Below are positions 33,385 through 45,559 of a stretch of 64,000 bases of DNA, piece after piece. The position numbers and the translations under genes were made by a program. The stretch's first letter is position 1. Every line of letters starts with the position of its first letter. The notes under the pieces were generated by a model. The model searched no databases. It was not told the origin of the DNA and was given only the letters and a program-made list of their open reading frames with translations. Origin of the DNA: Semisulcospira habei (taxonomy: Eukaryota; Mollusca; Gastropoda; Semisulcospiridae); the NCBI GenBank assembly GCA_036245525.1, contig BTPG01000007.1, forward strand, positions 122,108,875 to 122,172,874, given 5' to 3'.

Positions 33385-34505
33385 ATGACCTTGACCTTTT
33401 CTACAGGTGAAATAATGTAGGTAAAGTTGTTCTTGTAAATTACAATTGTGTCGAGCTTAAAGTCTGTGAATGTTATAGCCCCTAAGAAATTGCCTTATAC
33501 AAACCGCACGCATACACACACGACGGCTGAAGAGCGGCTGCATTGACGATTGATGACTACATTTATACTGTTTGTCACATTTGCTGTCACACCTAAGCCA
33601 GCAAGGTTTGCTCTTGGAACAACTATTTAGCCCCACCCCCTCCCCGCAGACAGTAATGCGCCATTTTGTCTGTCTGAAAGCATTCCCGAGAACTGTGCGG
33701 CGTCATCTTGATGTGATGTAGCGACATAAACCTAGTTTTTGACATATCTGTTTTATTGTCTTCACTACCACTAGGCGCAAATATGCTCTGAAATCTTTCC
33801 TAATTCAGTTCCAAGGAACCCCAAACGTCAAATAAATGTCAGTTGTGTCAGCAAGAGCAATATCGCCATGAGCCCCCGGGAGGCTCATGAGGATTTATGT
33901 GTATTGCAGATGGCTCCTATTGAGAGTTTCTCTGCTGTGAAGGGGTTAAGTGCAAATATCATCAAACAAAAGTTGGAAAAATTGGGCCTGTGGTTTCAGA
34001 GATATTGCCTGCACAAAGGCTCACACAAATATGGCCTCTGCGACCTTCACCTTACAGGTCGTGAATTCATTCTGTTAAAAACATCACCTATGAGGGTAAG
34101 GCATATTTCCTAAAATTTCAGAGCGAGTCAGTAAAGCGGTTTTAGAGGTATTCTCTACTCAATAATCTGCAAGAAAGATGTGGCAACTATAACCTTGACC
34201 TTGAGGTAGAGGCACAGTTAAGATTGATGGCAATGTTTGATATGGTAAAATACTATAATCTAAAATTTGGATTTAATAGGCCCAATGGTTATTCATATAT
34301 TGTCTAGCACACAATTCTGTACAAACAAATATGGCCGTTGAGACATTGGCCTTTACGACAGTGATTAGTTTCTGGTGTGTCGTCACAAAATATCAAAATT
34401 AGCCATTCGGATCACATCGTTTTGGTGTTTACAGTAACATTGCCTGGACAATGGCATACATAATAAATGTAGCCGTTGTGACCTTGACCTTGACCAAAGT
34501 GGCAT
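33385..34505 (-). repeat. Degenerate ~150-bp array with TGACCTTGACCTT core, block 1
   Basis: Core motif in the CCTTGACCTT orientation at about 33393, 34040, 34192 and 34478, with degenerate units between (34345 GGCCTTTACG). Spacing of recognisable units is near 150 bp. Between units, ATGGCC(G/T) and TATTGTCTAG-like phrases recur weakly. It is non-coding. A small CATGAGCCCCCGGGAGGCTCATG palindrome interrupts it at 33868-33890. Confidence 0.6.
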
Positions 34506-34599
34506 GATCCTTGTGTGGGTTACTCTGTATTGAGAAAAAAGTATCAATATCTGAAATTGGGAACAAACTGGCTGGATGATTTCCGATATATACGCTAGA

Positions 34600-35050
34600 C
34601 AAACACTGCTCCTTATACGAAACACTGTTCTAATTATGAAACACATTTCATATTAGGTGCTCTTTGTGTTTCATATTAGGAACAAGATACCTCTCAAGGA
34701 AAATGCGTGCCTCCAAAACAACAAAAAGAGAACCAAAACGATTGCCGCTGGTTATCTGATGTCCGAAGATTGCTCTTTATGACCAGAGTGGCTATTTTAA
34801 AAAATCACAAAACTGAATGCTGATGTAGGTGTTTCAAAATGGCGAAATGTTAGATGCAGAAGGGTCAAAAATCACATTTTCTCGGCGTTTTTTCGTTTTC
34901 ATCATGCCTGACATTCTTGTACCGGAAATAAGGCTCACTAAAGTAGCTCTATTTTACTGCTCAGGCGGAATTTGGAAAATTTCTTCCGTTTCGCCGGGAG
35001 CAAGGTGTCTCATAATAGGCACTGTTTCATAATAAGGGCTTCTCCCCTAC
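34600..35050. repeat. Cluster of TTTCATATTAGG-type motifs
   Basis: ATTATGAAACAC, TTTCATATTAGG (twice), TCATAATAGGCAC and TTTCATAATAAGG lie here, partly inverted relative to 31984-32020. Possibly the right border of a ~3-kb repeat unit. Confidence 0.45.
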
Positions 35051-35426
35051 CTGTGTGTGTTCTTGCATGTCTGACTTTGAAAACTTAGTCATTCACTTGG
35101 AAAACGCCGAGATAACAGAAACACACAAAAAATGTATTCTTCCCCTCCTCCGTCCCCTTCCTGTTGCTTCGCCACAACAAAAAGCTCTACCGTCAGCCCT
35201 CCGCTACCAGTTGACGAAGACTGCGTTTCTGAAATCCAGTTTATTAGTTTCGCACCCGAATGCCCCAGCCGTGCACGGAGCACGGAAACTAAATGGTTTG
35301 AGCAAGATGAATAGATCCTGATGAGCCTCCACAACATCTGTGTCTCTTGGGAATAAAAAGGCTAAACTGGACACTCAAAAAATTACTAGTAGATCTGAGT
35401 GTGACTATGGTCTCAGACTGGTCTCA

Positions 35427-35492
35427 GCAAGAGGCATAGATCCTCATGAGCCCCCGCGAATGCGGGGGCTCATGAGGATCTATGTCTCTTGC
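35427..35492. repeat. Perfect snapback palindrome CATAGATCCTCATGAG, intron 2
   Basis: 31-bp arms from GCAAGAGGCATAGATCC to GGATCTATGTCTCTTGC around a GAAT loop. Only one mismatch was seen by eye. Related single arms or partial hairpins lie at 33868, 40078-40130 and 41664-41712. It lies 86 bp from exon 2. Confidence 0.88.
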
Positions 35493-35577
35493 AGATGAAT
35501 GGTGTCCACTTTTTTCTCGGCAGTCGAGGGACTAAAGCGCTAAATGGACACTAACAAAGTACATGTGGTGAACTTAC

Positions 35578-35878
35578 TGGAGCATCCGTAACATTTTTCG
35601 TCTGGTCAAAAAAGTTGTAGTAGCCCGGCATATAATTTTTGACAGCACCGTGTGTGTAGTAGTCGCTGTTGCCCTGCGCTTTGCCGTAGAAAGTGTCGAA
35701 CCCGCGATTGAGGGGCAGCAGGTTCCAGTGACAATCGCCCAAGTGCCATTTGCCGATCATGTGGGTTTTGTAGTCCAGTTTCTTCAGCTCTTGGGGCAGC
35801 AGAACCAGATCCTCTGGCAGCCAGTTTAACTCGCCTTCATCAATCACGTTGTTGGTGAGCCCATAGCGAAATGGGTGT
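35578..35878 (-). CDS. Arylsulfatase exon 2
   Basis: 301 nt. Acceptor GTGATTTCAG precedes 35878; donor CCA|GTAAGT follows 35578. The first base completes the Arg codon of exon 1; phase 0 out. It encodes 100 residues starting HPFRYGLTNNV, with KTHMIGKWHLGDC in the middle and RGFDTFYGKAQG after it. The Lys and His of GKWHLG are catalytic-site residues in sulfatases. The open frame continues left of the acceptor through intronic sequence, so the exon start rests on the AG and phase match with exon 1. Confidence 0.93.
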
Positions 35879-36539
35879 CTGAAATCACACGGCGGATTCT
35901 CTTGGTACATATGTTTAATTAAAGAAAAAAAAAAAAAAAAAAAAAAAAAACTCGTTCAGCTTGACTCATTTTTCCCGTAAGTTAACTGTCGCCCTTCATT
36001 GGTAAAGTGCTTGACATGATATGCAATCTGTTCACAGTCACTGGACGCAGACTGTGTTTTTGAAAATTCAACGCCAAAGATCTCTGGCCGTCAATAGTCC
36101 AATATCTTGGGGTCGATTTAGACGCGAATCGTGCATTTTTAAGTTGTCTTTCCGACATTTTGCACAGTTGTAGTCCTCCATCCGATGAGCGTTTGTGGCA
36201 CCTAGGGCATCGCGGATTCAGTTTGGTTTCCACGGCAACCGCACTTCACTATAGTCGCTTAAACCCTGCGAGATTTCGTTTTCTGACCATACCGTACAAA
36301 ACAAGTGAAAATATTTTATTAAAATTTTACAGAATTTGTTTGTATGAGTGTTCCGTTCAGACAGACACTGTTATTTGCATAATTTGCTGCTTCTGTTTGT
36401 TTGTTTGTACACATGTACTACTGCATATTTTCCCTTATTACGTGCACTAGTCAGAATCTTTAGAGATAATTTTGAGTTTCCGTGTTTGCCTACAGAGATT
36501 CATTGGTATGTTTTAGCAACTGTTTTCTGCATTTTGCAT

Positions 36540-38105
36540 GTGTTCAGGCAAGGTCAAAGGTCGCAATAGTGTTTAAATATCTGTAACGGCCAGCAATACA
36601 TTACACAAAACATCTGCTCACACAAGCAGTTCATGCTGTTGTCTCAGTATATGTAAGATGACGTTATACCTATCAAACAACTGCCATTGATCAAGAATGA
36701 GGTCAAATAAAGGTTAAAGGCAATACATACTGTGCTGAAAAAATTAACATCTGAATACCCTCGTAAACTATAAAAGCCAGATATTTCAACACGACACATG
36801 AATAATCTGAGATAAGACTTTTACAAATATATATCATTTTGGATGAACTTTCTCAAAGGTCAAGAACACAAAGACAAAAACAAAGGACATAATTCACTAG
36901 TTTTCTAGTTTGTTCATATGCTATTACAGTTTTATACCTTTAGAGGTCAAACATGGATCACAAGTTGCTTTGGAGAAGGTAATTCCGTGCGTGCTTGGTT
37001 TGTGGACTATTCTGATAGGTCAAGGGAACAAGATGTCGAAACATACATAATAATGCCTGCTTTCTTAGCGATCTCAGATATTTTAGCCAAAGTTGTAAAC
37101 ATATTTTACTTACAAATAGTTTATAATAAGATATGTCTATGCGTACTACTTTAGGTGATTTTTCTGAAAGGTCAGTTTATACAATGTATTTTTCCAGGTA
37201 CCATTGGTCGGCGATATCAGTGAAAGGCGATCAGTGACTTGGCTCATACACACCTTTAAATTGATCATTGTAAGAGGAACTGCTATCATAAAGTTCTGCT
37301 AATCCCTACCGGTGAGGCCCAGGTCACGCCGGCGATACTTGGTTTTGGTCTGCTTTTGCAAAGTCTCCGATTCTATTCGACCGATTTGGTCAGATTTTGG
37401 GAAATAGTAGATATTAAAACAAAAATGTTAACGTGCAAGAGATGCGTTGGTCTGTGTAAGGTCAAGGTTGTAGTGGCCATTTTGTTTTCAATTCATGTAT
37501 TCTTGTTAAGACAATATCTTTACAACCATTGGACCCATATGACTCAAACCTTACAAGATGATAGTCTTTGATAAACGAAAGTGTACTTAACAAAATCAAG
37601 AAGTTATAGTCAAGGTCAAGGTCACAGCGGCAATGTTTGTTTTTGGTCTTTTCAAGCGAGATCTCTGAAAAGGTTTGATTAATTTATTCCAGACTTGATA
37701 GTTTATGTCAATACACTATACTAATGGAACTTGTTTTGTGTATGAGTGACGACATTTACGTGAAGGTCAAGGCCGTGGCAATCGTATTTGTTTGACATTG
37801 TGTATTCGTCCCAGGACCATATATTTGTAACCGTTAATTGGCTTTGACTGAAACATGAGCTATTAATAGTAATTGTTACTGAAACGATAGCCCTTGGTAA
37901 CTTGTAGTCCAAGATAAACAGGTTACTGCATGCAAGATCAAAGCTATAGTAGTCATATTTGTTTGAGATCCATCTAGACCATAATTATATCCAAAAGCGT
38001 TTGACCGCTTTGCTTTAGATTTGGCATGGTAAGAATTGTCATAGGTGTAAAGTGTTAAGTGCAAGAAATGTATCATTATGATGTAGGGTCACGGACGTTG
38101 CAGCC
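36540..38105 (+). repeat. Degenerate ~155-bp array with TCAAGGTCA core, block 2
   Basis: Eleven units with an AAGGTCAAGGTCA-like core at about 36549, 36700, 36856, 37017, 37168, 37321, 37458, 37611, 37762, 37934 and 38095; steps run from 137 to 172 bp, mostly 151-161. After the core, GTGGCCATNTTGTTT-type sequence recurs. Each core contains or approximates TCAAGGTCA, the extended half-site of NR5A/ERR-type nuclear receptors, but nothing shows binding. No coding capacity. Confidence 0.75.
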
Positions 38106-38156
38106 ATCTTGTATTGCACTTTTCCCATTCCCTTTGTTTTTAAAAACGTTATTTAA

Positions 38157-38425
<269 letters not shown>

Positions 38426-38634
38426 ATGCCTCGTGGTTACAGCTTTCTTTTGGATGTTGTCAGGAAGATGTGAGGGAGTGCATGGGCATGAAACTCTGCT
38501 AGACACAAACGTATGTCAAAGAAAACATTTTTAATATGTAATACAAATCACCGTCATCAATCAAAATTGGATTTAAAACCGACTGAAACCTTCTTTCGAA
38601 ATTGTAATTAACAACATCACAATACAATTGTCCT

Positions 38635-39085
38635 TGTTGTGACCTTGACCTTGAAGCAGAAGGCGTAACATTTGTTGAAACTAAACTTTGTGGTAATGAG
38701 TCAATTAACGCACAATCTAAAATAAATGTGATTAAAAAACAATCATTAAGAGAACAACTGGAAACAGAATGGGGATGACCTTGACATCAATGTCAAGGAC
38801 TTTATAATATTACTGCAAACTTGTTCTTGCTCCAGAATATCAATCCATAGTGTTTGTTTTAAATTGGTCTAACAATTTTCAGGACATTGCTTGAAAATAC
38901 AGTCAGTGTATGAACCACTGTGACGTTGATCTTGAAGTAAAAAACACTGGTATGCCTTGCCATGTTCTTTCTGTTACAACAGTAATCACTTGAACCACCA
39001 GAAAGCCGGTTTGAAGAGCGATCTAGAGATATTGTTGCTAAAGTTCATATATGTAATAGATACAGACCCCGACCTTGAACTTCAT
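38635..39085 (-). repeat. Degenerate ~150-bp array, block 3 (opposite orientation)
   Basis: Cores in the TGACCTTGACCTTGA orientation at about 38640, 38776, 38921 and 39068. Blocks 2 and 3 face each other around the (TA)n inverted repeat, so 36.5-39.1 kb may be one large, partly decayed inverted repeat. Confidence 0.6.
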
Positions 39086-40070
39086 GTTAGACATGCTGCG
39101 TTTAAATCGCAGTTCGTCTGTTTAAGACTATTTACTAACTACAGTTGGAATCGACCAACTATATTTAGTCTAGAAACAGTCTGTAAAACATCATTACAGT
39201 TGGTTCTGGACATTAAAAACACTAGTTGCTTCGGAAACTACATTTAAAAGGTCTAAGGCGTGTTTTTGTTTCAAGTCCCATTGTAACACATAACTATCTG
39301 AGTTACTTTTCATAAATTTGACCATTCAGACCATCCCTTGTGAAGAATAAGCAACATAGTCGGGTTAAAGATCTCTGTTACAAAAAGTGTAATGGAATTA
39401 GCAGCACATCAGCATCAGTTGACAACGGTCAGAACCAAACTGTATGTTTTGTTCAAATCTCAGTTAGCCTAGAGATCGGTTTGCATCTTCCATGATCACA
39501 ATATCCACATAATTTGACCCTCGAATGTAGTAATACATACACAAATATTTTTCGAGTTTAAATATGGTTGTCATGGCAACAGTATGAAGCAAAAACACGG
39601 TCTGTTCAAATGAGACTTGTTCATCTTTCAAGCAACTGTGTTTCTGCCGAGTAACGCAAATGTTCTGCTATCAACGAACGGTCTGTGTTTGACAAGCACA
39701 ACTCAAGCAATTTTCAAGTTTATTCCATAAACAAACAGCTATAACGCATTCTGTCAATGGTGGGTAAGTTCCTACCAGTAATTTTGAATTTGTTTTCTAT
39801 TTAAATGATGGACGACCTGAAATCCACGGTAAATATTGCAAAATGTTATTTCTCTTACCCCAAAAAACAGTATGCATAGGATATGATAACGGTCATTTTT
39901 AAATTTGGTTGCCGTGGTAACATTAAGCCAAATCATCGATGCCCCAGGTGTGGAATTTTATTCTATCGATTTCTGCCGCCGTACCAAATTTCAGAGCAGT
40001 CGGCCCATAATGCTTGATTCTGCCATAAGAGATCGGAATACAAAGAAACTTAAATACAAAGTGGTTCCAG
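39086..40070. other. Intron 1 segment, no gene seen
   Basis: AT-rich. No gene, transposon protein or strong repeat was recognised. Confidence 0.4.
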
Positions 40071-40167
40071 CAAGAAATATAGATCCTCATGAGTCCATGC
40101 GACCGCAGGGCCTTATAAAGACCTATACCTCCTTTACATTTCATGTGTTTTACAGTTTTGCACTAAC

Positions 40168-40433
40168 CTTCCCGACATCAAGGCGGACCTGGACGGAGTA
40201 CAAGCCTGAAGCGTGTACACATACTCCATGAAACGTCCTTCCTCGCCGATCTGCTGGATGGTGGGTGTGTCCATTGTGCCATCGTGCCAGCTCACGTCAC
40301 CGTAGCCCACATCATCAAGGTTAACGTACACGATGTTGGGCCGCTTGTCAAGGTCACAGTTCGCCGCTTGACACGTGACTGCATTCACCAATAGCAGCAG
40401 GAGAACAGCAGCGCCCTCTCGTAAGGACTTCAT
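40168..40433 (-). CDS. Arylsulfatase (ARSB/ARSI/ARSJ type), exon 1 with signal peptide
   Basis: The gene encodes a sulfatase hydrolysing sulfate esters, in the secretory path or lysosome. I chose ATG 40433 because it has a CCACCATGA context and opens a signal peptide (Lys-Arg, then AAVLLLLLVNAV, cut near CQAANC); an upstream in-frame Met gives a Cys-rich leader without a signal. Residues 31-41 read RPNIVYVNLDD: the Asp pair binds the metal. C-T-P-S-R at residues 78-82 is the sulfatase signature whose Cys becomes formylglycine. Donor AAG|GTTAGT follows 40168, phase 2 out. With exons 2-7 about 441 residues are covered, against roughly 500-570 for the family. No stop in any exon; all metal- and substrate-site blocks are present. 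Subtype cannot be fixed without the C-terminus. Confidence 0.93.
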
Positions 40434-40484
40434 GGTGGACAGCTCGTTCTTGAGGACTGTATATTCTGCCTGATCGAAACAAGG

Positions 40485-40498
40485 AAAAGGTATAAAAT
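40485..40498 (-). promoter_or_regulatory. Possible TATA-like element of the arylsulfatase
   Basis: On the minus strand AGTATTTTATACC lies about 55-65 bases upstream of the chosen ATG, followed by a pyrimidine-rich CCTTTTCCTTG. It could be a core promoter if the 5' UTR is short and unspliced. It could equally be chance in AT-rich sequence. Confidence 0.25.
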
Positions 40499-40544
40499 AC
40501 TCACAAACCAAACAAGTGGGACAACCGCTGGTAGAAACAGCCAA

Positions 40545-40600
40545 ATGCGCAAAAGGCCGACGTCGACCCTATGGCCTTTGCGCACTGGGAGTAGACATAC
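40545..40600. repeat. Short snapback remnant, upstream of arylsulfatase
   Basis: TGCGCAAAAGGCCG against CGGCC-/GGCCTTTGCGCA around GACGTCGACCCTAT; a shorter relative of 7462-7566, lying within 170 bp of exon 1. Confidence 0.7.
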
Positions 40601-41276
40601 CAAGGGAAAATTACGCAGCGCTAGACAGACAAACGGTTAGATATCCTGTCCCTTCTTATCAAGCACGCAATCGCCAGCCCACGGGAATTACGCAGACACA
40701 GTACATGAAGAGAAATTCCCCTTGGAACGTGTAACGAGGAAGTACATAGTTAAAGGGTGGTGCCAGAACAGCTTGAACTATCGTAACAAGTTATGGAAAG
40801 TTAGTGCCGTGATAATTTATTTCAGTTTCATGCCGATTGCTCTGTCTTTGACGATTGTGAAACGATGTCGACCTAAATGGCTTTTAGAATTGACAAATCT
40901 ATACCGCAAACGTAGGTTCCTCTCCTTCCAGGAAAGTCCCCGTGACAGTTCATGGATCTGTGTGGGGTTTTAAAACAGCTCATTGGAGAGTCCGAAATAA
41001 CTCAGGCGGTTAAGCGTGGGAGCAAGAGAACGATGGGAACCGCCGGGTCGTGGAATCGATCGGGCCCGATAGTTGGGCTCGCAATCCATGAAAAAAGACG
41101 GACTTGTTCCATAGCATGTCCGTTGAAAGGTCCTGGTAAATCAAAGTGGCACGATCCAGAGCGCCTGAATCGATCAATGTTTATGTCGTACTCCATAGGC
41201 AATAGATTTTCTTGTCTCCCATAACCCGCCCCTCAGGGCTGTCCATTGGCACTTCGGTGCCGTGGATGTTATCTTA
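40601..41276. other. Upstream region, no gene seen
   Basis: Contains TAAAGGGTGGTGCCAGAACAG at about 40750 (relative of the 28068 palindrome arm). No supported gene. Confidence 0.4.
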
Positions 41277-41341
41277 TTTGAGACGTGCCGCCTCCTCATA
41301 CGCGGCATAAGCCGCGTATCCGCAGGCGGCTGGTCTCGAAT
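41277..41341. repeat. Snapback palindrome with GACGTGCCGCC arms
   Basis: TTGAGACGTGCCGCC ... GGCGGCTGGTCTCGAA enclosing ATACGCGGC-ATAA-GCCGCGTAT. The same scheme recurs at 43773-43858. Confidence 0.85.
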
Positions 41342-42066
41342 GAGTTATACTCTGAACTAACCAAACAACCAGCGTACCGCATCTGGATGCACGACATAAA
41401 GCCCCGCAACCGAATAAGTAAGTACGCTTTTCCCATGTCGCACAAGGTCCTCTCAGTTCGCCTGTGGTGATAAAGGTTGTGCGATCTCCGCCGCACTTCT
41501 GACTGTTCCGTTGCACTGCCCCTTAACGATTAGCCAATGAGGCGGGGTAAAGTAAAAGCGACCTTACTGTCGCACCGCGCCATTTCAAAGAGAAAAGAAT
41601 GTGTCAAGTCTGAGGTTAAAATTCTTTCAAAAATCCAAGAAAAAAGCAAACGTGATCCAACCGCAAGAGAAATAAATCCTCATGAACCCCCTCGACTGCC
41701 TCTTGCTGAGACCAATTTGTAGCCACGTTTCTTAGACGATTTTCTTCGTTGCATGAACACAGATTTCAGAAACGAAAAGACACGTATATAGTGGCGGTTA
41801 ATGGGTTAAAATCCTCTAAAAAAATTGTATTTATTAATTAAATTATGCCTGACCTACACATATGCAAAATAAATCACGCATGTTCAGTTCGACAAATAAA
41901 TTACTCAAGCTGATTGATTTTCTGTTAAGAGAAGCCAGGCATACTTTAATTAAATAAATATTTGATTTCGCTGTAAATTTATCGTCTGTTGGCTTCACGT
42001 CTCCTTCTGCTGATATGGAACAGCAGATGCACGCCCTCGTTTTATGTGCTTGAGATAACAAGACAA

Positions 42067-42068
<2 letters not shown>

Positions 42069-42115
<47 letters not shown>

Positions 42116-42124
42116 CGTGCGCGC

Positions 42125-42209
<85 letters not shown>

Positions 42210-42216
42210 CGTGTGT
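42069..42216. repeat. (GT)n microsatellite
   Basis: Nearly 150 bp of GT with a GCGTGCGTGCGCGC patch at 42111-42128. Confidence 0.95.
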
Positions 42217-42429
42217 GTTCCGACAGACATCGTGTAACCAAATTGCAAAATAATATTAAGGAGTTGTTCTCGGAAGACTCCATCCCAGTTCAGGGTGCAG
42301 ATCGACTAAGATCACGCATGGCGTATTCCAGATTAGCTAAAAAATAAAGTTGTGTCTAAGTGAGAAAAGGTCTTCTGGCCGGCGTCGGCCCAAGGATCAT
42401 TTGCTGACTCAGACACAACCTTTGAACTA

Positions 42430-43308
42430 TGTTACGTGGTAGTCGTAGTCGTAGTCGTAGTATGATAAACACACCTAACGCAGGCACGTACGGTTCTTTT
42501 AAAGAAACTTCACTCAGCTGCATCCCGTCACTATGGATGTAGACCACACTGGAGTAACAGTTCCAACAATATTTTATTGCAACGATGCGATCTCCACACA
42601 ATGCATTGACAAATGCACCAACACTGATACACAGTCTCCTCTACAATGCATCAACAGTTTTGACACACTGCGTCTCTCATACAATGTGCACCACTGTTAC
42701 ACTGCGACTCTCAGAATGTACACACTATACACTGCATCAATCCGTCACTGACAATTTACCTACAATACACTGCATATCTCTCTCACTGACAATGTACACA
42801 CACGCTTCCTAGCATGATCTTTTATAGTATAATAGCTTCCCAGAATAGTCCAGCAAATTCACACAACACAACCAATCAGAAAGGAAAACGTAACCAAAAC
42901 GAATTAATATTAATAAAAGAGAATTTGCTGGAATAAGCCATCAGGTTCCACTATTATTTTAAACGCCTTTTATACAGTGTTGAAAAATGGTGCCGACACT
43001 TTGACGTCACATGTGAGGTCACTAGACAGAGTGCGACTTCGCTCGAACGTTCTGGTCTATTCGCAGCGAAACCACGCATCACAAAAATCGACCGCGACTA
43101 TCCGTACGATTTTGCTAAAAACTTCCGGTCTAATCTTAGCGTATCATAACAAAGTCAATTCCGCTCTCCGTGCGAACAAGAATGAATCCTACTAAAAAAG
43201 GTACGTGATTCGTATCCAAAATAGCTCAAATAAATATTGGATTTTTCCTGCGATTAATACACACACGCACTCACAGAATAACACAACCGCACAACCACAA
43301 ACGTTACA
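42430..43308 (+). mobile_element. Solo LTR (family S, copy 2)
   Basis: 879 bp, TGTTACGTGG ... AACGTTACA, with perfect 5-bp target duplications AACTA at 42425-42429 and 43309-43313. A (TAGTCG)n-like patch lies near the 5' end. No internal retroelement sequence adjoins, so it probably arose by LTR-LTR recombination. Confidence 0.93.
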
Positions 43309-43772
43309 AACTAAATAGATCGATCTAAACAGTATGCTGTTGTCGTTGTGTCAATGCTAGTGGTTCAACCGTAAGCGACCCATTAACCATGATAGAAACT
43401 AGGACCTTGTACTGGTGCAACGCACAGCCAAGATGTATCAACGCAAAAACGAACGTACGGTTCTAAGACAAAACTAGACGGAAAAGACTAAGTGGATAAA
43501 ACAACAGCAGGCGCTACTTTTAATCTCTTAACTGCAGGAACAAGGCGAATGAGGATGTATGTCTTTTGTTAGTCCTGTATTCTTTGTGCCCACGTTTGGT
43601 CCCATTTCATGTGTGTTCTTCACGCGAATATCGGTCAGTGCATAGTGGTTTCAGACGCGAAATCCGCGTCCACTGGTAGTCAAGGGGTTAAATTTGCAAG
43701 CTGTTGAATAAGAGGTCAACCACGTTCTCTAAAGCATTGAATTCTTTTCATTTTTTAATGATGATGTACGGC

Positions 43773-43858
43773 CTTAACTCATTCGAGACGTGCCGAATCC
43801 GGATACGCGGCTTATGCCGCTTTCCGGAGGCGGGCGGCACGTCTCAAATGAGTTAAGA
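43773..43858. repeat. Snapback palindrome with CTTAACTCATT-GAGACGTGCC arms
   Basis: Outer arms CTTAACTCATTCGAGACG and CGTCTCAAATGAGTTAAG; the inner part has CGGATACGCGGC-TTAT-GCCGC. Same family as 41277-41341. Confidence 0.88.
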
Positions 43859-43939
43859 AGCTGGGATGCACACATCAATTTGAAATTCCATGAGCACAGT
43901 ACACCTTTTTACCGATCTTTTTGTTGTTCCTATTTAATA

Positions 43940-44019
43940 ATCTATCTATCCATCTATCCATCTATCCATCCATCCACCCATCCATCCATCCATCCATCCA
44001 TCCATCCATCCATCTATCC

Positions 44020-44118
<99 letters not shown>
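43940..44118. repeat. (ATCC)n/(ATCT)n microsatellite
   Basis: About 180 bp, ATCC-rich on the left and pure ATCT on the right. Confidence 0.95.
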
Positions 44119-45500
44119 CCGTAGTCCTGCCGACCGTTGGGGCACCACTGATGACTCGACAACCAGCTCCCTCCATTCCACTCTGTTCTCTACCATTCTT
44201 TTTGTGTCGCTCAGCTTCAGTCCTGTCCACTCTGAGATATTGTCCTCCCATCTTTTTCTGTCTACCTCTCCTTCGCTCTCCTTGCACAGTGCCTTGCAGG
44301 ATTGTCTTGGCAAGCCCTGCTGATCGCGTGACATGCCCATACCACTTCAGTTTGCATTTTTTCACAATGGCTAATAGGTCTTCATAGGGTCCGATGGTTT
44401 GCCTGATTTTGCTTCCCACTTCCTCGTTCGTGATGTGATCTCTGTATGAAATGCCAAGCAGCCTTCGAAAACATCTCATTTCAGTGGCTTGTATCCTCCT
44501 TTTGAGGTCTGTTGTGAGGGTCCATGACTCACAGCCATCACTGGGTCCCCTGCAGCTAGGTGGTTGTACAAATCTCAGCAGTACTCTGTCCATCTCTTCA
44601 GAATGTCTTGGTCTTCCGTAAGACAGTTGTTTGCCTTCCCTATCTTGAATGAAAGAGGAGCGTCCTTGTTTTGCACTTGTCAGGTCTTTCACCAGCTGGT
44701 ATGCTTTTTTTGCTATCATTTTTGTTCAGATTTTCTTTTACATGTTTACACTGGTCTTCAATCCACCTCTCCTTTGCCGTTTTCATGTTTTTCTTAATAT
44801 CCTGTTTAATTTTCCTGTATTGTTTAGCTCCTTCTACTTCTGACTTCATTTTCTTTAATTCTCGACGCTTGTCACACAGATCAAGGATGTCAACTGTAAC
44901 CCAAGGTTTCGTTGCTTGTAGGTGTTTGCCAAGGATCTCACTAGCTGTTTGTGTTACAGCAGTGTTAAATGTGTTGATCAGTGTGTCCACATCCGTACCT
45001 TCTGCACCTAGAAGTAACAGTGGTGCGAATTTTCCTCCTATCTTTGTCTGGCAGGCTTCCGCTAATTCTGGGTCTTTTAGCTTCTCGAGGTCGAACGTGA
45101 TTCTGGTGGGATTCTGCTTGTTGACTTTCTTCTGGCGGAGTCGGAAGGTCATCTTTACTAAGTCATTACTGGGGGCAGTTAGCAGATGTTGACATCTGCA
45201 CGGGGCATATACGACCCCGCCCTCCACAAGTCCCCTGCTGCCTTGCAGGTTAGGTTTCGGATAACCAACGCCCTGGGTGCTGACACGGTACCTGATTGGG
45301 CGTATGAACTTCCTTGATGAGTCACCACCCAGGGCGAAGGAGTCCCATGAAGGTCTCATCGGCCACGTGTCCAGGACCAAGGAGTTTCGGTTGTCAACAG
45401 CCTGGAGAGGGATGGGCTCCGCCAGGTTCATTTGCTCAAGACACATCGCATGCAATGACAACCTTACTTCAATCTTAATGTTCTGACGTTCCAAGTGCCA
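44119..45500 (-). pseudogene. LINE fragment, internally deleted (minus strand)
   Basis: Read leftwards: a short GTWNVR-like start of the LINE near 45500; a linker; a strongly coding piece from about 45185 to 44700 (NDLVKMTFRLRQKKVNK, then ITFDLEKLKD and TASEILGKHLQATKPW) that normally lies between the endonuclease and reverse transcriptase; then a direct jump near 44530 to the C-terminal block (DGCESWTLTTDLKRRI, CFRRLLGISYRDHI, YGHVTRSAGLAKTIL). The whole reverse transcriptase palm is missing, so the copy cannot be active. A microsatellite abuts its 3' end. Confidence 0.82.
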
Positions 45501-45559
45501 ACGCTGATGTTGTTTCTGGCACGGATTTTTGATGGAGCACCAGTAGCACACTCAACACC

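Noticed and set aside
35879..35910. Extension of sulfatase exon 2 to the upstream Met (35910)
   Set aside because: Sequence left of 35878 is the intron 3' end; AG at 35879-35880 and phase match to exon 1 give the exon start.
40434..40544. Upstream Met of the sulfatase (40544) as true start
   Set aside because: Gives a Cys-rich, non-signal leader; the downstream ATG at 40433 has a CCACC context and opens directly on a signal peptide.
43921..44323. 177-residue Ser-Ile-Tyr-Leu repeat frame
   Set aside because: Translation of the ATCT/ATCC tract continuing antisense into a LINE fragment.
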